Shown here piece by piece: positions 6,988-15,694 of a DNA stretch of 64,000 nt. This stretch comes from Methylophaga sulfidovorans. GTDB taxonomy: Bacteria > Pseudomonadota > Gammaproteobacteria > Nitrosococcales > Methylophagaceae. The notes beneath the pieces are model-generated. The model was given only the letters and a program-made list of their open reading frames with translations. It was not told the DNA's origin and ran no database searches. The stretch is from NCBI RefSeq assembly GCF_900114205.1, contig NZ_FOSH01000002.1, positions 1 to 64,000 of the forward strand. The letters are read 5' to 3'. Position numbers and translations under genes: made by a program. Each line of letters opens with the position of its first letter. The first letter of the stretch is position 1.

Positions 6988-8751
6988 CTATGAACTCTCT
7001 GCTCTTAAAAACATATTCTGCTCAGCCCCTGGGTAAGTTGGATTCCATTCTTTGTCCATTTCATCGCCTAAATAACGATATTCGGTGGTTGAGAAAACTA
7101 TTTGAATTCCAAGGTTTTCACATAAGTCTTTTAGCGCTTTAATAAATCTGTCTAAGTCATGAACGTGTGTCTCATGTTGCTTAGGTGTATCGAGAATAAG
7201 AAATTTAAATCCAGATGCCTTATTCTCTGTTAGAAGCTGTAATAGGGCGGCGTGGTATGCCAGAATTGCCCTGCTTCGTGTGCTACCTTTTAGCTGTTTG
7301 ATATTTTCTTTTCCAAGAATTGGAACAAAATCATCCTTGAATGTAATGTCTCGGCTGATATTGCTGGTGTGTATCTTCTCTAGCCAAATTAGATAGAGTT
7401 CTCTTAAATTAGCTTTTAACCTTGCCAATTCTGGAATGTTTACTCGTCCTGTAGATAAAGATTGAACATTCTCATATGCAGTCTTTCTTTCTAATAACAG
7501 CTTAAAATGATTCTTCTCAGTTTTTTCTAAGTCGATGACATCTCCTAACTTGTTTTGCAGTTCAAATATTGAATATTTTATCTCAGAAATGGCGTCAACT
7601 AGCGCTGTTGTGTAACCCTGCTCAATAGTTTTGTTTCTCTCTGAAGACAGTTCTTGTATTTCATTTTCTATATCATCCTTTCTTTTTTGTAGCTCCGATA
7701 CTCTTAGTTGATCAGAAACGCTATTTCTCTCAAGATCTTTTATCTGGTCTTTTAGATATAGTAGGTTTTTACTATAGCTGGCTGAGCTTGGAGAAAATAA
7801 CTGGCAGTTTGTGGAACCGCATATTTCATCAATTGATAAAAATACTCTTCTAGCTTCTTCATTCAAGTTTAATGTTTCTATTTCAGTATTTATTTCATGT
7901 ACTATTTTTGAAGTACTTTTTGTCCTATTTTTCAATTCAATTATAGAGTTTTCTATCTTTCTTACTTCCGATATCTTTTTAGATATCATCCTTTCCAGTA
8001 TATTTAATGCTTCATCTTCGCTTGATCCAGCTTGTTTTAATCCTTCAAACTCTGACGTTAGCTGAGATATTTCATTCTCAATTTCTGATGAGTTTTTATT
8101 GATATCCTTACAAGCCTCTTTTGTGCTTTCAAGTTTTCTGGAATGAACCTCAATTCGCCTATCTAGATCAGATAACCTCTCTTTGGCCGAGATCATCTTC
8201 TTTTTCTTTTCAAAGTAGTTTTTTGCAGGAAGTCTCAGTAAAAGCCTTATCATTTCAGAGAATTGATCTTTTATAAAATTTGCCTGCGAGTAATATATGT
8301 TCGAGTAACCTTCATCTTGATCGGTATAAAAAATTGGAAGCAATGTAGATAAGTAGGGTTTAGTTGCCTGATTGTTGTTTCCTACAAGATATGGGAAATC
8401 AATGTCAAGTAATCCAAATAAATATTCACTATAGTCTTGTTCATTATAAAATCGTTGTTTAATGTTGTTTTTTTCAGTTACCTCAATATCAACATCTCGA
8501 CTATAAATTCTCTTTATTGATAATGGGTTACCATCTATAGATACCTTTAAGACTACGTGGCTGCATCTTTCATAAATGTCATTTCTAAAAGTTGTTGGGA
8601 ATCCTAAGCAGAAAGGTATTGATTGAATTAGAGGGGTTTTCCCACATCCGTTTGGTCCGTATAACTGGGTGATGTCTCTTCCAAACTCAAGTACATTAGA
8701 GCTGAGCCCATTGCTTCCAATAGCAAAAACCTGAATGCTTATAAGCTTCAT
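6988..8751 (-). CDS. SMC/Rad50-like ATPase of a Lamassu-type defence operon (LmuB/DdmC-like)
   Basis: A 587-residue protein with Walker A GPNGCGKT at 32-39, a long coiled-coil region (~175-430) interrupted near its middle by CGSTNC (Cys311, Cys316; a possible zinc-hook-like turn), a degenerate ABC signature at LKGSTRSRAI (487-496), and Walker B FLILD at 517-521 followed by TPKQ. The usual catalytic Glu after the Walker B Asp is Thr, as I recall for the ABC-three-component ATPases. It is last of three overlapping genes (nuclease, small protein, ATPase), the order of V. cholerae ddmABC. In that family the ATPase senses foreign DNA structures and releases the nuclease. Subtype is uncertain. Confidence 0.78.
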   Translation of the reverse strand: MKLISIQVFAIGSNGLSSNVLEFGRDITQLYGPNGCGKTPLIQSIPFCLGFPTTFRNDIYERCSHVVLKVSIDGNPLSIKRIYSRDVDIEVTEKNNIKQRFYNEQDYSEYLFGLLDIDFPYLVGNNNQATKPYLSTLLPIFYTDQDEGYSNIYYSQANFIKDQFSEMIRLLLRLPAKNYFEKKKKMISAKERLSDLDRRIEVHSRKLESTKEACKDINKNSSEIENEISQLTSEFEGLKQAGSSEDEALNILERMISKKISEVRKIENSIIELKNRTKSTSKIVHEINTEIETLNLNEEARRVFLSIDEICGSTNCQLFSPSSASYSKNLLYLKDQIKDLERNSVSDQLRVSELQKRKDDIENEIQELSSERNKTIEQGYTTALVDAISEIKYSIFELQNKLGDVIDLEKTEKNHFKLLLERKTAYENVQSLSTGRVNIPELARLKANLRELYLIWLEKIHTSNISRDITFKDDFVPILGKENIKQLKGSTRSRAILAYHAALLQLLTENKASGFKFLILDTPKQHETHVHDLDRFIKALKDLCENLGIQIVFSTTEYRYLGDEMDKEWNPTYPGAEQNMFLRAESS

Positions 8752-9227
8752 ACTAGCTCCATCTTGAGTTGTTTAGATACGAGAATATTTCTGTATGCCA
8801 TTTTAATTTTTGACAAATTGTAGGAAAGGTCATTGTCATTAGACATTGCTTTGTCAATTACTTTTTTCCCCAAATGGGTGATTTCTAGCTTTCCTTTTCT
8901 GTTTTGAATTTCAACTAGTTTGCAATTCTCTAAGAAAGTCATTGCTTTAATGGTGCGCACTCTCAAATTCGCTGACCAGCCAACATGCTGTGCAGATCCT
9001 TTAAAGCCGGGAACACTTTGCTCTAAGCTTTCGCCCACAAGTTGTCCTAGCTCTGGAATTCTTGGCTTTCTCCTGTCTTTAGCCATTAACAAAATGATTA
9101 GGCAGATTAGTGGTAGCTGGAATAGGGCTTCGTTATCTAGGAGGTGTTCGCTGTCTTTTTTATAAGACGAAGCTTCAATCCTTAGTCCAGAATTTTGCAC
9201 TTGTTCATAGAATTCATCGATATTCAT
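8748..9227 (-). CDS. Small middle component of the Lamassu-type operon (LmuC/DdmB-like)
   Basis: A 159-residue protein that overlaps the nuclease gene before it and the ATPase gene after it by four bases each (ATGA junctions), so all three should be translated together. Residues ~95-140 (VRTIKAMTFLENCKLVEIQNRKGKLEITHLGKKVI) look like a winged helix: a helix, a recognition-like helix and a two-strand wing ending in LGKKVID. Middle components of ABC-three-component and Lamassu systems are of this size and are thought to bridge ATPase and effector. Assignment rests mainly on position and fold impression. Confidence 0.65.
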   Translation of the reverse strand: MNIDEFYEQVQNSGLRIEASSYKKDSEHLLDNEALFQLPLICLIILLMAKDRRKPRIPELGQLVGESLEQSVPGFKGSAQHVGWSANLRVRTIKAMTFLENCKLVEIQNRKGKLEITHLGKKVIDKAMSNDNDLSYNLSKIKMAYRNILVSKQLKMELV

Positions 9228-10399
9228 GATCTATCCCTAACAATCTCTGAAAAAAGGCCGCCCAGTGCCAATTTTTCATTTATTCCATAGCTAATATCTT
9301 CTGACTCTAAATCGGTGATAAATTCTTTAATTGGAATTCTTAATTTTTTAAATTCTATAACGCCACCACTCCCGATGACATTATCAATTACACCTTTAAG
9401 TTTTGATTGTATAGTGTAAAAGTCTAGATCTTGAATTATGTGTCTATTGTTTCTAACCCATTCATCCCAGTCTGTTTTACATTGTGAACAAAATTTTATG
9501 ATTTCTTCGTTAGCCCCACTAGAGGATAAAGTCCTTTGTATTATTGAGGCATTTTTTATGGCCTTGGCGTCGCCACCTGATGAAAGAATTTCATATGCTT
9601 CGCTAGATATACTTAGAATTGATAGTAGATCTTTAACTGATATTCCTGCTTTTTTCTCAATATTTTCAGAAGTCCAATCTTTTATTACGCCCTCTGATTT
9701 ATTCTCAACCAGTTCTAATAATTTTGATAGTATTTCGTTGGATTCAGTGTGCCCTAAGTCAATTTCACTATATTGATGAATCTTTTCTCTTGCTATAGGA
9801 ATAAAGTTGGCATCACCGACTTTGAGGTACTGAATATCAGTTTGGAATTGGAGTTTTGATATTCTTTCTTTGATTTCCCCTTCTGCCAATGGGGCTTTTA
9901 TATTGTCGGAATATAGATCGTTGAATTTTGAGACTAATAGTTTCGAAAACTTATTTGCAAAAACACCTTTTTCGATGTCGTCTATGAGGCTCTCAACATC
10001 GTCTGAATTGTTTATGTTTGTTTGAAATATTACATTGTTGCAATTACTATCGAAAACCACGGTGTTAAGTAATAGTTTTCCTATAAAGCTATTTTTTAGC
10101 TTGTCATTAGATTGCTTTTTGGGGTCATTTATTCTGCTGTTTATCCCAAGTATTTCGCTTAATGTCCAATTATGATTCTGTTTGCTATTCGTCTTTACCT
10201 GAAAAAATATGTAGCCAAGACCATTTTTATCCTGTTTTCTAATTACAAAGTCATCGTGTAGGTCGCAATAAACCCTGTCTATTGCTCTGTCTTCCAATAT
10301 AGATAATGCGGCAATAGCTGCTGATCTGCATTGCGCCCGAAATCTTCCAAAAGAGTCTCTACCACTTTGTTCGCGAGGTTTTTTTGTTTCTAATACCAT
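9224..10399 (-). CDS. PD-(D/E)xK nuclease effector (DUF4297/Cap4-like; LmuA/DdmA-like)
   Basis: A 391-residue protein beginning with a basic stretch (REQSGRDSFGRFRAQCRSAA). It continues with a helix, then DLHDDFVIRK (Asp49/Asp50), and QVKTN (Gln67, Lys69), spaced as in PD-(D/E)xK nucleases of the DUF4297/Cap4 type, where the same D...QVK pattern forms the active site. The remaining ~300 residues are helical with no recognised domain. Cap4-like domains are the effectors of many Lamassu systems and cut DNA when the ATPase is triggered. It is first in the operon, and its start is 74 bases from the long-repeat boundary at 10474. AT-rich codon use contrasts with neighbouring core genes. Confidence 0.72.
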   Translation of the reverse strand: MVLETKKPREQSGRDSFGRFRAQCRSAAIAALSILEDRAIDRVYCDLHDDFVIRKQDKNGLGYIFFQVKTNSKQNHNWTLSEILGINSRINDPKKQSNDKLKNSFIGKLLLNTVVFDSNCNNVIFQTNINNSDDVESLIDDIEKGVFANKFSKLLVSKFNDLYSDNIKAPLAEGEIKERISKLQFQTDIQYLKVGDANFIPIAREKIHQYSEIDLGHTESNEILSKLLELVENKSEGVIKDWTSENIEKKAGISVKDLLSILSISSEAYEILSSGGDAKAIKNASIIQRTLSSSGANEEIIKFCSQCKTDWDEWVRNNRHIIQDLDFYTIQSKLKGVIDNVIGSGGVIEFKKLRIPIKEFITDLESEDISYGINEKLALGGLFSEIVRDRS

Positions 10400-10473
10400 T
10401 TTTTAGATACTCAGTGTTCAATTTTAAGTTGCCAACGTCTGCTTTTTGTCGAAATCGGCCTTACTACACCCAC

Positions 10474-10955
10474 GTATAACAGTGTCTTTTATGAAGCCTG
10501 TGGCTTCATAATTCCGACTTAATACTTCAAACATTTGATTATTAATAAAAACGCGATTAATTTTTTTGAGAAATAGAGCCAAAGAGATGGAATGGTCTGT
10601 GAAAATAGAGCCAGATTTTGATTCTCATGGAAGTGAATATTTCTCTGAGAAAAAGCGATATTCATATTGAATAATCCATTTCTATATTCCTTTAAATCCT
10701 TTACTAACTGATGTTTAAATCGCAGTACAATCAATTGATATTGGCTGAATATTCCATAAATTTAACTATTGAGCAACATTCAGAAGCATTGGATGATAAA
10801 AATCTGATGCTAACTCGCTTTACCTAAGCAATAACCATTTTTTCATACACTTCAAATTTTACCTATTGACATAAGTCTTTCTACTCCAGCGTGCTGATAA
10901 TGTATCCGTCATTACTCTCTGTAGATAACCACATCCTTTTTAGTTCTCTCATTTT
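10474..10955. repeat. Long repeat, copy 2 (decayed, with remnant of an HPP gene 3' end)
   Basis: Matches 1220-1735 from the shared GTATAACAGTGTC edge onwards, without copy 1's ~25-base extra piece. The stretch ~10810-10955 aligns with the last ~150 bases of the HPP gene (GTAGATAACCACATC is shared) but carries many substitutions and stops, so no coding function remains. The defence operon starts just beyond its left edge and modE lies to its right. Confidence 0.8.
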
Positions 10956-11010
10956 AAACCTATTACGAATCACACAATGCATTGAAGCTGAGATTGTAGT
11001 GTTTCCTATA

Positions 11011-11040
11011 CCGATATATAGTTATACTTACTATCGATAT
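11011..11040. promoter_or_regulatory. Candidate ModE operator upstream of modE
   Basis: CGATATATA-GTTATAC-TTACTATCGATA resembles the ModE palindrome (TATATA half-sites with CG outside, about six bases between), with an imperfect right half. It lies 21-50 bases before the modE start, consistent with autoregulation by molybdate-bound ModE. Confidence 0.5.
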
Positions 11041-11060
11041 TTAGAGACAATAAAAACCAA

Positions 11061-11849
11061 ATGACTGAACGACATGCAGATATTACCTCCGCTTTATTCA
11101 GTCGTGGTCGTAAATACGATCATATGGCATTGCTTGAACAGATTGATGTCACTGGTTCAATTCGCGCAGCAGCATCAGCATTAGGCATGTCGTATAAAAC
11201 AGCATGGGATGCTATTGAAGCTATCAATAATATGGCTGATAGTCCTTTGGTAGAGCGTCGTAAAGGTGGTCGTGATGGTGGAGGAGCACGGTTGACGGCT
11301 CATGGCCGCCGTCTTATCACCACATTTCACCAACTTGATCAGGAACGAGCGCGCGTGCTGCATCAATTAAATGAGGTCATTGATGACTTTGATGCCTATT
11401 ATCAGCTCATCAGGAGATTTGATTTGAAAACCAGTGCTCGTAATCAGTTTCTTGGAAAAGTGAAAACGATCAAGCAAGGTGAAATTTCAAACGAAGTGAT
11501 TTTGGATATCGGTGGTGATGATGAAATTGTTGCCAATATCACGTCGGATAGTCTCGAGCATCTTAAACTAAAGCAAGGAACAGAAGCCTACGCGATGATT
11601 AAGGCATCATGGGTGATTCTGACCTTGGATCATCAGTTAAAAACCAGTGCCCGTAATAAACTCACTGGTAAAGTCGCACGCTGCCATGAAGGTGCTATCA
11701 ATACAGAAGTCATTATTGAACTCAACGGTGGCAAAACACTGGCCGCCACTATTACCAATGACAGTGCCAATGAATTGCAGCTTAAACCGGAAACACCCGT
11801 TACGGCGTTAATTAAAGCATCCAACGTCATCTTAGCTGTTGCGAATTAA
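11061..11849 (+). CDS. modE: Molybdate-responsive transcription regulator ModE
   Basis: A 262-residue protein of normal length. Residues ~15-110 are the winged helix-turn-helix (LLEQIDVTGSIRAAASALGMSYKTAWDAIEAINN; then LVERRKGGRDGGGARLTAHGRRL). Two molybdate-binding TOBE-type domains follow at ~125-190 and ~195-262, each starting with the ModE hallmark LKTSARN (TSARNQFLGKV; TSARNKLTGKV). It senses molybdate and represses uptake genes. It heads modE-modA-modB-modC, 15 bases before modA, an arrangement that fits autoregulation. Confidence 0.96.
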   Translation: MTERHADITSALFSRGRKYDHMALLEQIDVTGSIRAAASALGMSYKTAWDAIEAINNMADSPLVERRKGGRDGGGARLTAHGRRLITTFHQLDQERARVLHQLNEVIDDFDAYYQLIRRFDLKTSARNQFLGKVKTIKQGEISNEVILDIGGDDEIVANITSDSLEHLKLKQGTEAYAMIKASWVILTLDHQLKTSARNKLTGKVARCHEGAINTEVIIELNGGKTLAATITNDSANELQLKPETPVTALIKASNVILAVAN

Positions 11850-11864
11850 TACTGAGAGTTCACA

Positions 11865-12620
11865 ATGACGACATTACAAAAATACCTTACCGCCCTTTTC
11901 TTTTTATTTGCCATTAGCAATGTTCAGGCGCAAACCGTGATGGTGGCCGTGGCCGCGAATTTCACCAAGCCGATGCAGGAAATTGCGGCTGCCTTTGAGG
12001 AAGAGACCGGTAATAAAACGGTCCTGTCTTTTGCCTCATCCGGTAAGTTTTTTGCTCAGATAAAAAATGGCGCGCCTTTTGATGTGTTTCTTTCTGCCGA
12101 TACCGCCAAACCATTAGCGCTTGAAGAAGCGGGTCTCAGTGTCAAAGACACTCGTTTTACTTATGCTAAGGGCGCGTTAATTTTATGGTCCCCCAAACCC
12201 GATTTTGTCGATAGTCAAAGTTCGGATGTGCTGAAAACCGATCAGTTCAAACATCTGTCTTTAGCTAATCCTAAGCTTGCCCCTTATGGCTTAGCCGCAA
12301 TCGAGACATTAAACAATCTGAGTGTTTATGAGGATGTTGCTAAAAAAATCGTGATGGGAGAAAACATTGCACAGGCCTATCAATTTGTTGCTACGCATAA
12401 TGCCCAACTAGGTTTTGTGGCTTTGTCGCAAGTGATGAAACAAGGCAAGCTAAGTTCAGGCTCGGGTTGGATTGTGCCTAAAGACCTCTACTCGCCTATC
12501 CGTCAGGATGCGGTATTACTTAAAAAAGCAGAGCATAATGACGCGGCAAAGGCCCTGCTCGACTACCTTAAATCAGACAAAGTCCTGGCGATTATCGAAT
12601 CCTATGGTTACTCACACTAA
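11865..12620 (+). CDS. modA: Molybdate ABC transporter, periplasmic binding protein
   Basis: A 251-residue protein with a cleavable signal peptide (hydrophobic LTALFFLFAISNVQA, cleavage after QAQ or A-Q around residue 22). The mature part starts TVMVAVAANFTKPMQEIA and contains FASSGKFFAQIKNGAPFDVFLSAD, the oxyanion-binding Ser/Ala region of ModA. It binds molybdate in the periplasm and passes it to ModB. It lies between modE and modB in one transcription unit. Molybdenum supply fits the molybdenum-dependent formate dehydrogenase encoded at 19529-22405. Confidence 0.95.
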   Translation: MTTLQKYLTALFFLFAISNVQAQTVMVAVAANFTKPMQEIAAAFEEETGNKTVLSFASSGKFFAQIKNGAPFDVFLSADTAKPLALEEAGLSVKDTRFTYAKGALILWSPKPDFVDSQSSDVLKTDQFKHLSLANPKLAPYGLAAIETLNNLSVYEDVAKKIVMGENIAQAYQFVATHNAQLGFVALSQVMKQGKLSSGSGWIVPKDLYSPIRQDAVLLKKAEHNDAAKALLDYLKSDKVLAIIESYGYSH

Positions 12621-12642
12621 GCCCAAATTAACCTAAGACATC

Positions 12643-13320
12643 ATGTTCAGCGACGCGAATCTCACTGCTATTTTACTGACGGCGAAACTGGCTAGTATCG
12701 TGACTATTTTGCTGTTACTCATCAGTACACCTATCGCCTGGTGGCTAGCCCGTACCCACTGTCGTGCCAAGGTGGCTATCGAGGCATTGGTAGCGATGCC
12801 GATTGTACTACCGCCATCGGTTATTGGCTTTTATTTATTAGTCGCCATGGGACCTGAAGGTCCGGTGGGACAATTGACTCAGGCACTTGGTTTGGGCACC
12901 TTACCTTTTACCTTTAGCGGGCTGGTGATTGCCTCTATTTTTTATTCCCTGCCCTTTGTCGTGCAACCGATACAGCTGGCCTTTGAAAATATTAGTGAAC
13001 ATTATCTGGAAGCCGCTGCCACGCTGGGTGCGAGTCCACTTGATCGCTTTTTAACGATTGCTCTGCCACTTGCTCTACCCGGCTTTCTGACGGGTGGGAT
13101 ACTGGGGTTTGCTCATACGGTCGGGGAATTTGGCGTGGTGTTAATGATTGGTGGCAATATTCCTGATGTCACTCGCGTGGTCTCTGTGCAAATTTATGAC
13201 TACGTTGAGGCTTTAGAATACGACCAAGCATGGGAGCTATCGGCCATTATGATTGCGTTTTCATTTGTCACCTTGTTATTGCTCTACCTGTTTAACCCCA
13301 ATAAAAGAAAACTCGCATGA
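12643..13320 (+). CDS. modB: Molybdate ABC transporter, permease
   Basis: A 225-residue inner-membrane protein with about five to six membrane helices and the coupling-helix motif EAAATLGASPLDRFLTIALP (~126-145), which docks with the ATPase ModC. PIVLPPSVIGFYLL is typical of ModB. It overlaps modC by four bases (ATGA at 13317), so the two are translated together. Normal family length, no defects. Confidence 0.96.
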   Translation: MFSDANLTAILLTAKLASIVTILLLLISTPIAWWLARTHCRAKVAIEALVAMPIVLPPSVIGFYLLVAMGPEGPVGQLTQALGLGTLPFTFSGLVIASIFYSLPFVVQPIQLAFENISEHYLEAAATLGASPLDRFLTIALPLALPGFLTGGILGFAHTVGEFGVVLMIGGNIPDVTRVVSVQIYDYVEALEYDQAWELSAIMIAFSFVTLLLLYLFNPNKRKLA

Positions 13321-14393
13321 GCAAGTCTGGCATCGAAACCCGCTTTTATCTGGAGCATCCCGGCTTTACACTGGATGTTGATCTGAGCATACCTGCTCAG
13401 GGTGTCACGGCTTTGTTTGGCCCGTCTGGTTCGGGGAAATCCACCATTTTGCGTTGTATGGCGGGTTTGGAAAAAGCCCAAGGCAAGTTCATGTTTAATG
13501 GTGATGTCTGGCAAGATGACAACACCTTTACCCCACCTCACCAGCGTCCAATTGCCTATGTGTTTCAGGAGTCGGCCTTATTCCCTCATATGAGTGTGAT
13601 GGCCAATTTGAATTATGCTTTTAAACGCAGAAAACAAAGCAATACCGACTTTCCTCTGGATAAAACCATTGCTTTATTAGGCATTGAACATTTACTGGAT
13701 CGTAAACCAGCCAAATTGTCGGGCGGTGAAAAGCAGCGGGTTGCCATTGCCCGAAGTCTGGCAGTGAACCCAAAACTGTTGTTAATGGATGAACCTTTAG
13801 CTGCACTCGATGTAGCCAGAAAACGAGAGTTTCTGCCCTTTTTAGAAAAGCTGCATGACACCTTAAAAATGCCGGTGATTTATGTCAGCCACTCCCCCAC
13901 AGAAGTCGCACGATTAGCCGATCATATTGTATTGCTGAAAGAAGGTCAGGTTGAGGCTTCAGGTGCACTTAATCACACCCTTTCCCGACTGGATTTATCG
14001 TCACAACTGGATGAGCAGGCCAGTGTCATCATTGAAGCCAGGATTGAACAACTTCAGTCTGAATGGCACCTTGCTGAAGCCGAGTTTGATGGCGGCAAGA
14101 TGTGGGTAAGAGATATGAACTTTGTTATTGGTAGTCAGGTTCGTCTGCAAGTGCTGGCGCGAGATGTCAGTCTCACCCTATCGCCTGATGAAGACTCCAG
14201 TATTGCCAATACAATAGAGGCCATCATCGAAGAAGTCGGCGCTGGTGATCATCCAGCCATCTTATTAGTGAGACTTAAGGTAGGTGCGAACTATTTGCTG
14301 TGTCGTCTTACCTCACGTTCGTTTCATCACCTTGGTGTCTCTGTCGGTGATGATGTCTGGGCACAAATTAAATCTGCCGCCATTATTGAATAA
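13317..14393 (+). CDS. modC: Molybdate ABC transporter, ATPase
   Basis: A 358-residue protein with Walker A GPSGSGKST (~34-42), signature LSGGEKQRVAIARSL (~130), Walker B LLLMDEPLAALD (~152), and H-loop VSHSPTEV. A C-terminal TOBE domain (~290-358; NTIEAIIEEVGAGDHPAILLVRL) is the usual regulatory oxyanion-binding part. It hydrolyses ATP to drive molybdate import through ModB. It is last of the operon. No terminator hairpin is obvious after it. Confidence 0.96.
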   Translation: MSKSGIETRFYLEHPGFTLDVDLSIPAQGVTALFGPSGSGKSTILRCMAGLEKAQGKFMFNGDVWQDDNTFTPPHQRPIAYVFQESALFPHMSVMANLNYAFKRRKQSNTDFPLDKTIALLGIEHLLDRKPAKLSGGEKQRVAIARSLAVNPKLLLMDEPLAALDVARKREFLPFLEKLHDTLKMPVIYVSHSPTEVARLADHIVLLKEGQVEASGALNHTLSRLDLSSQLDEQASVIIEARIEQLQSEWHLAEAEFDGGKMWVRDMNFVIGSQVRLQVLARDVSLTLSPDEDSSIANTIEAIIEEVGAGDHPAILLVRLKVGANYLLCRLTSRSFHHLGVSVGDDVWAQIKSAAIIE

Positions 14394-14571
14394 ACGTACT
14401 GCATTTCTGGCTATTCAGCTCTTTCCATCTAAATAAATATCATTCGTTTTACACCATTCATGATCAGGATCAATGTGACGGTGGATACTCAGTTTTATCA
14501 TTGCCGACAGCTTTTCGGAACACATAAATGTTCAGACCTACTCGACAATGGATAATTGAGGCTCAATAGCA

Positions 14572-15486
14572 ATGAACTCAGATACAACCATAACCGCATC
14601 TTCTCTCTATGAAAGAGCCTTAGGCGCCTATCTTGGTTTTGCCTGCGGTGATGCGCTGGGTGCCACCTTAGAATTTATGACCCCGGAACAAATTCACGAA
14701 ACTTACGGCCTTCATAAAGATATTACCGGTGGTGGCTGGTTAGGTTTACCACAGGGTCATGTGACGGATGCCACCGAGATGACACTCACATTAAGTCAGG
14801 CCATTATTGATGCTCAAGGCTGGGATATTAAAGTGGTGGCTGACTACTTTGTGGTGTGGTTGAGCAAACATCCGACTGACATCAGCGAGGCTGTGCTTCG
14901 AGGTATTCGTCGTTATAAAAATACCGGTGACTTGATGGCACCTTATGATGATCACGATGCAGGTAACGGTGCCTGTAGCCGTATATTGCCTCTGGCTTTG
15001 ATTTGTCTATATCAGGATGAGGCGTTTGAAAGCTGGCTGTGTGAGCAAAATCATTTTACGCACCACAATAGCCTTTCTGACCGAGCCAGTCAGATGTTGG
15101 GCTATTTGATAAAACATTTAATTCGCCAAGAAACTGATTTGGCCGAAGAAACAGTTGCTGAATTCATTGAAAAAGAGCCCCAGTTTGCTTTCTCACCCTA
15201 CCCTGGGCATAGCTCTGGCTATATCGTTGATACGATACAAACCGTGCTGCACTTTTTCCACACGACCGATTGTCTGGAAGCCTGTATCACTAAGACAGTG
15301 AATATGGGGGGAGATGCTAATACCGTCGGGGCTCTCGCCGGTATGTTAGCAGGCGCGAAATATGGTGTGGGAGCGATTCCAGAAAGATGGTTAAAACAAC
15401 TCGATCCCGATATTTCTGAACTGATTAAAAAGCAGACCACGACCTTATTATCATTAGCTGAAAAACTCGCTGAACAAAATCCTTAA
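14572..15486 (+). CDS. ADP-ribosylglycohydrolase family protein
   Basis: A 304-residue protein with the family's metal-binding motifs: GFACGDALGATLEFM near residue 17, HVTDATEMTLTLSQ near 63 (normally TDDT; here TDAT, so one acidic ligand is replaced by Ala), and NMGGDANTVGALAGMLAGAKYG near 243 (the GGDxDT-like site, here GGDANT). The fold matches DraG/ARH enzymes, which remove ADP-ribose from proteins, but both metal sites differ from the strict acidic consensus, so catalytic ability is uncertain. No DraT or nitrogenase gene is nearby. The 178 bases upstream hold no recognisable element beyond a possible promoter. Confidence 0.82.
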   Translation: MNSDTTITASSLYERALGAYLGFACGDALGATLEFMTPEQIHETYGLHKDITGGGWLGLPQGHVTDATEMTLTLSQAIIDAQGWDIKVVADYFVVWLSKHPTDISEAVLRGIRRYKNTGDLMAPYDDHDAGNGACSRILPLALICLYQDEAFESWLCEQNHFTHHNSLSDRASQMLGYLIKHLIRQETDLAEETVAEFIEKEPQFAFSPYPGHSSGYIVDTIQTVLHFFHTTDCLEACITKTVNMGGDANTVGALAGMLAGAKYGVGAIPERWLKQLDPDISELIKKQTTTLLSLAEKLAEQNP

Positions 15487-15694
15487 CACCTTTCTGAGAT
15501 GAAGACGAAGTGTTATGTCGCTTTGCACGGGTGAGCAAGGTATAATTCTTTCCTATATTCAATAGACTATAGCTCCCTGAGTTTATCTCTCTCCCTTTAA
15601 GAAGTTCAGTCTTGATTGCGGAACAACGCTAGGTCTTATTTTCATATCCTCTGAACAGCCATCACGCATATTCGTGATTATTAATTGAGTTCCT

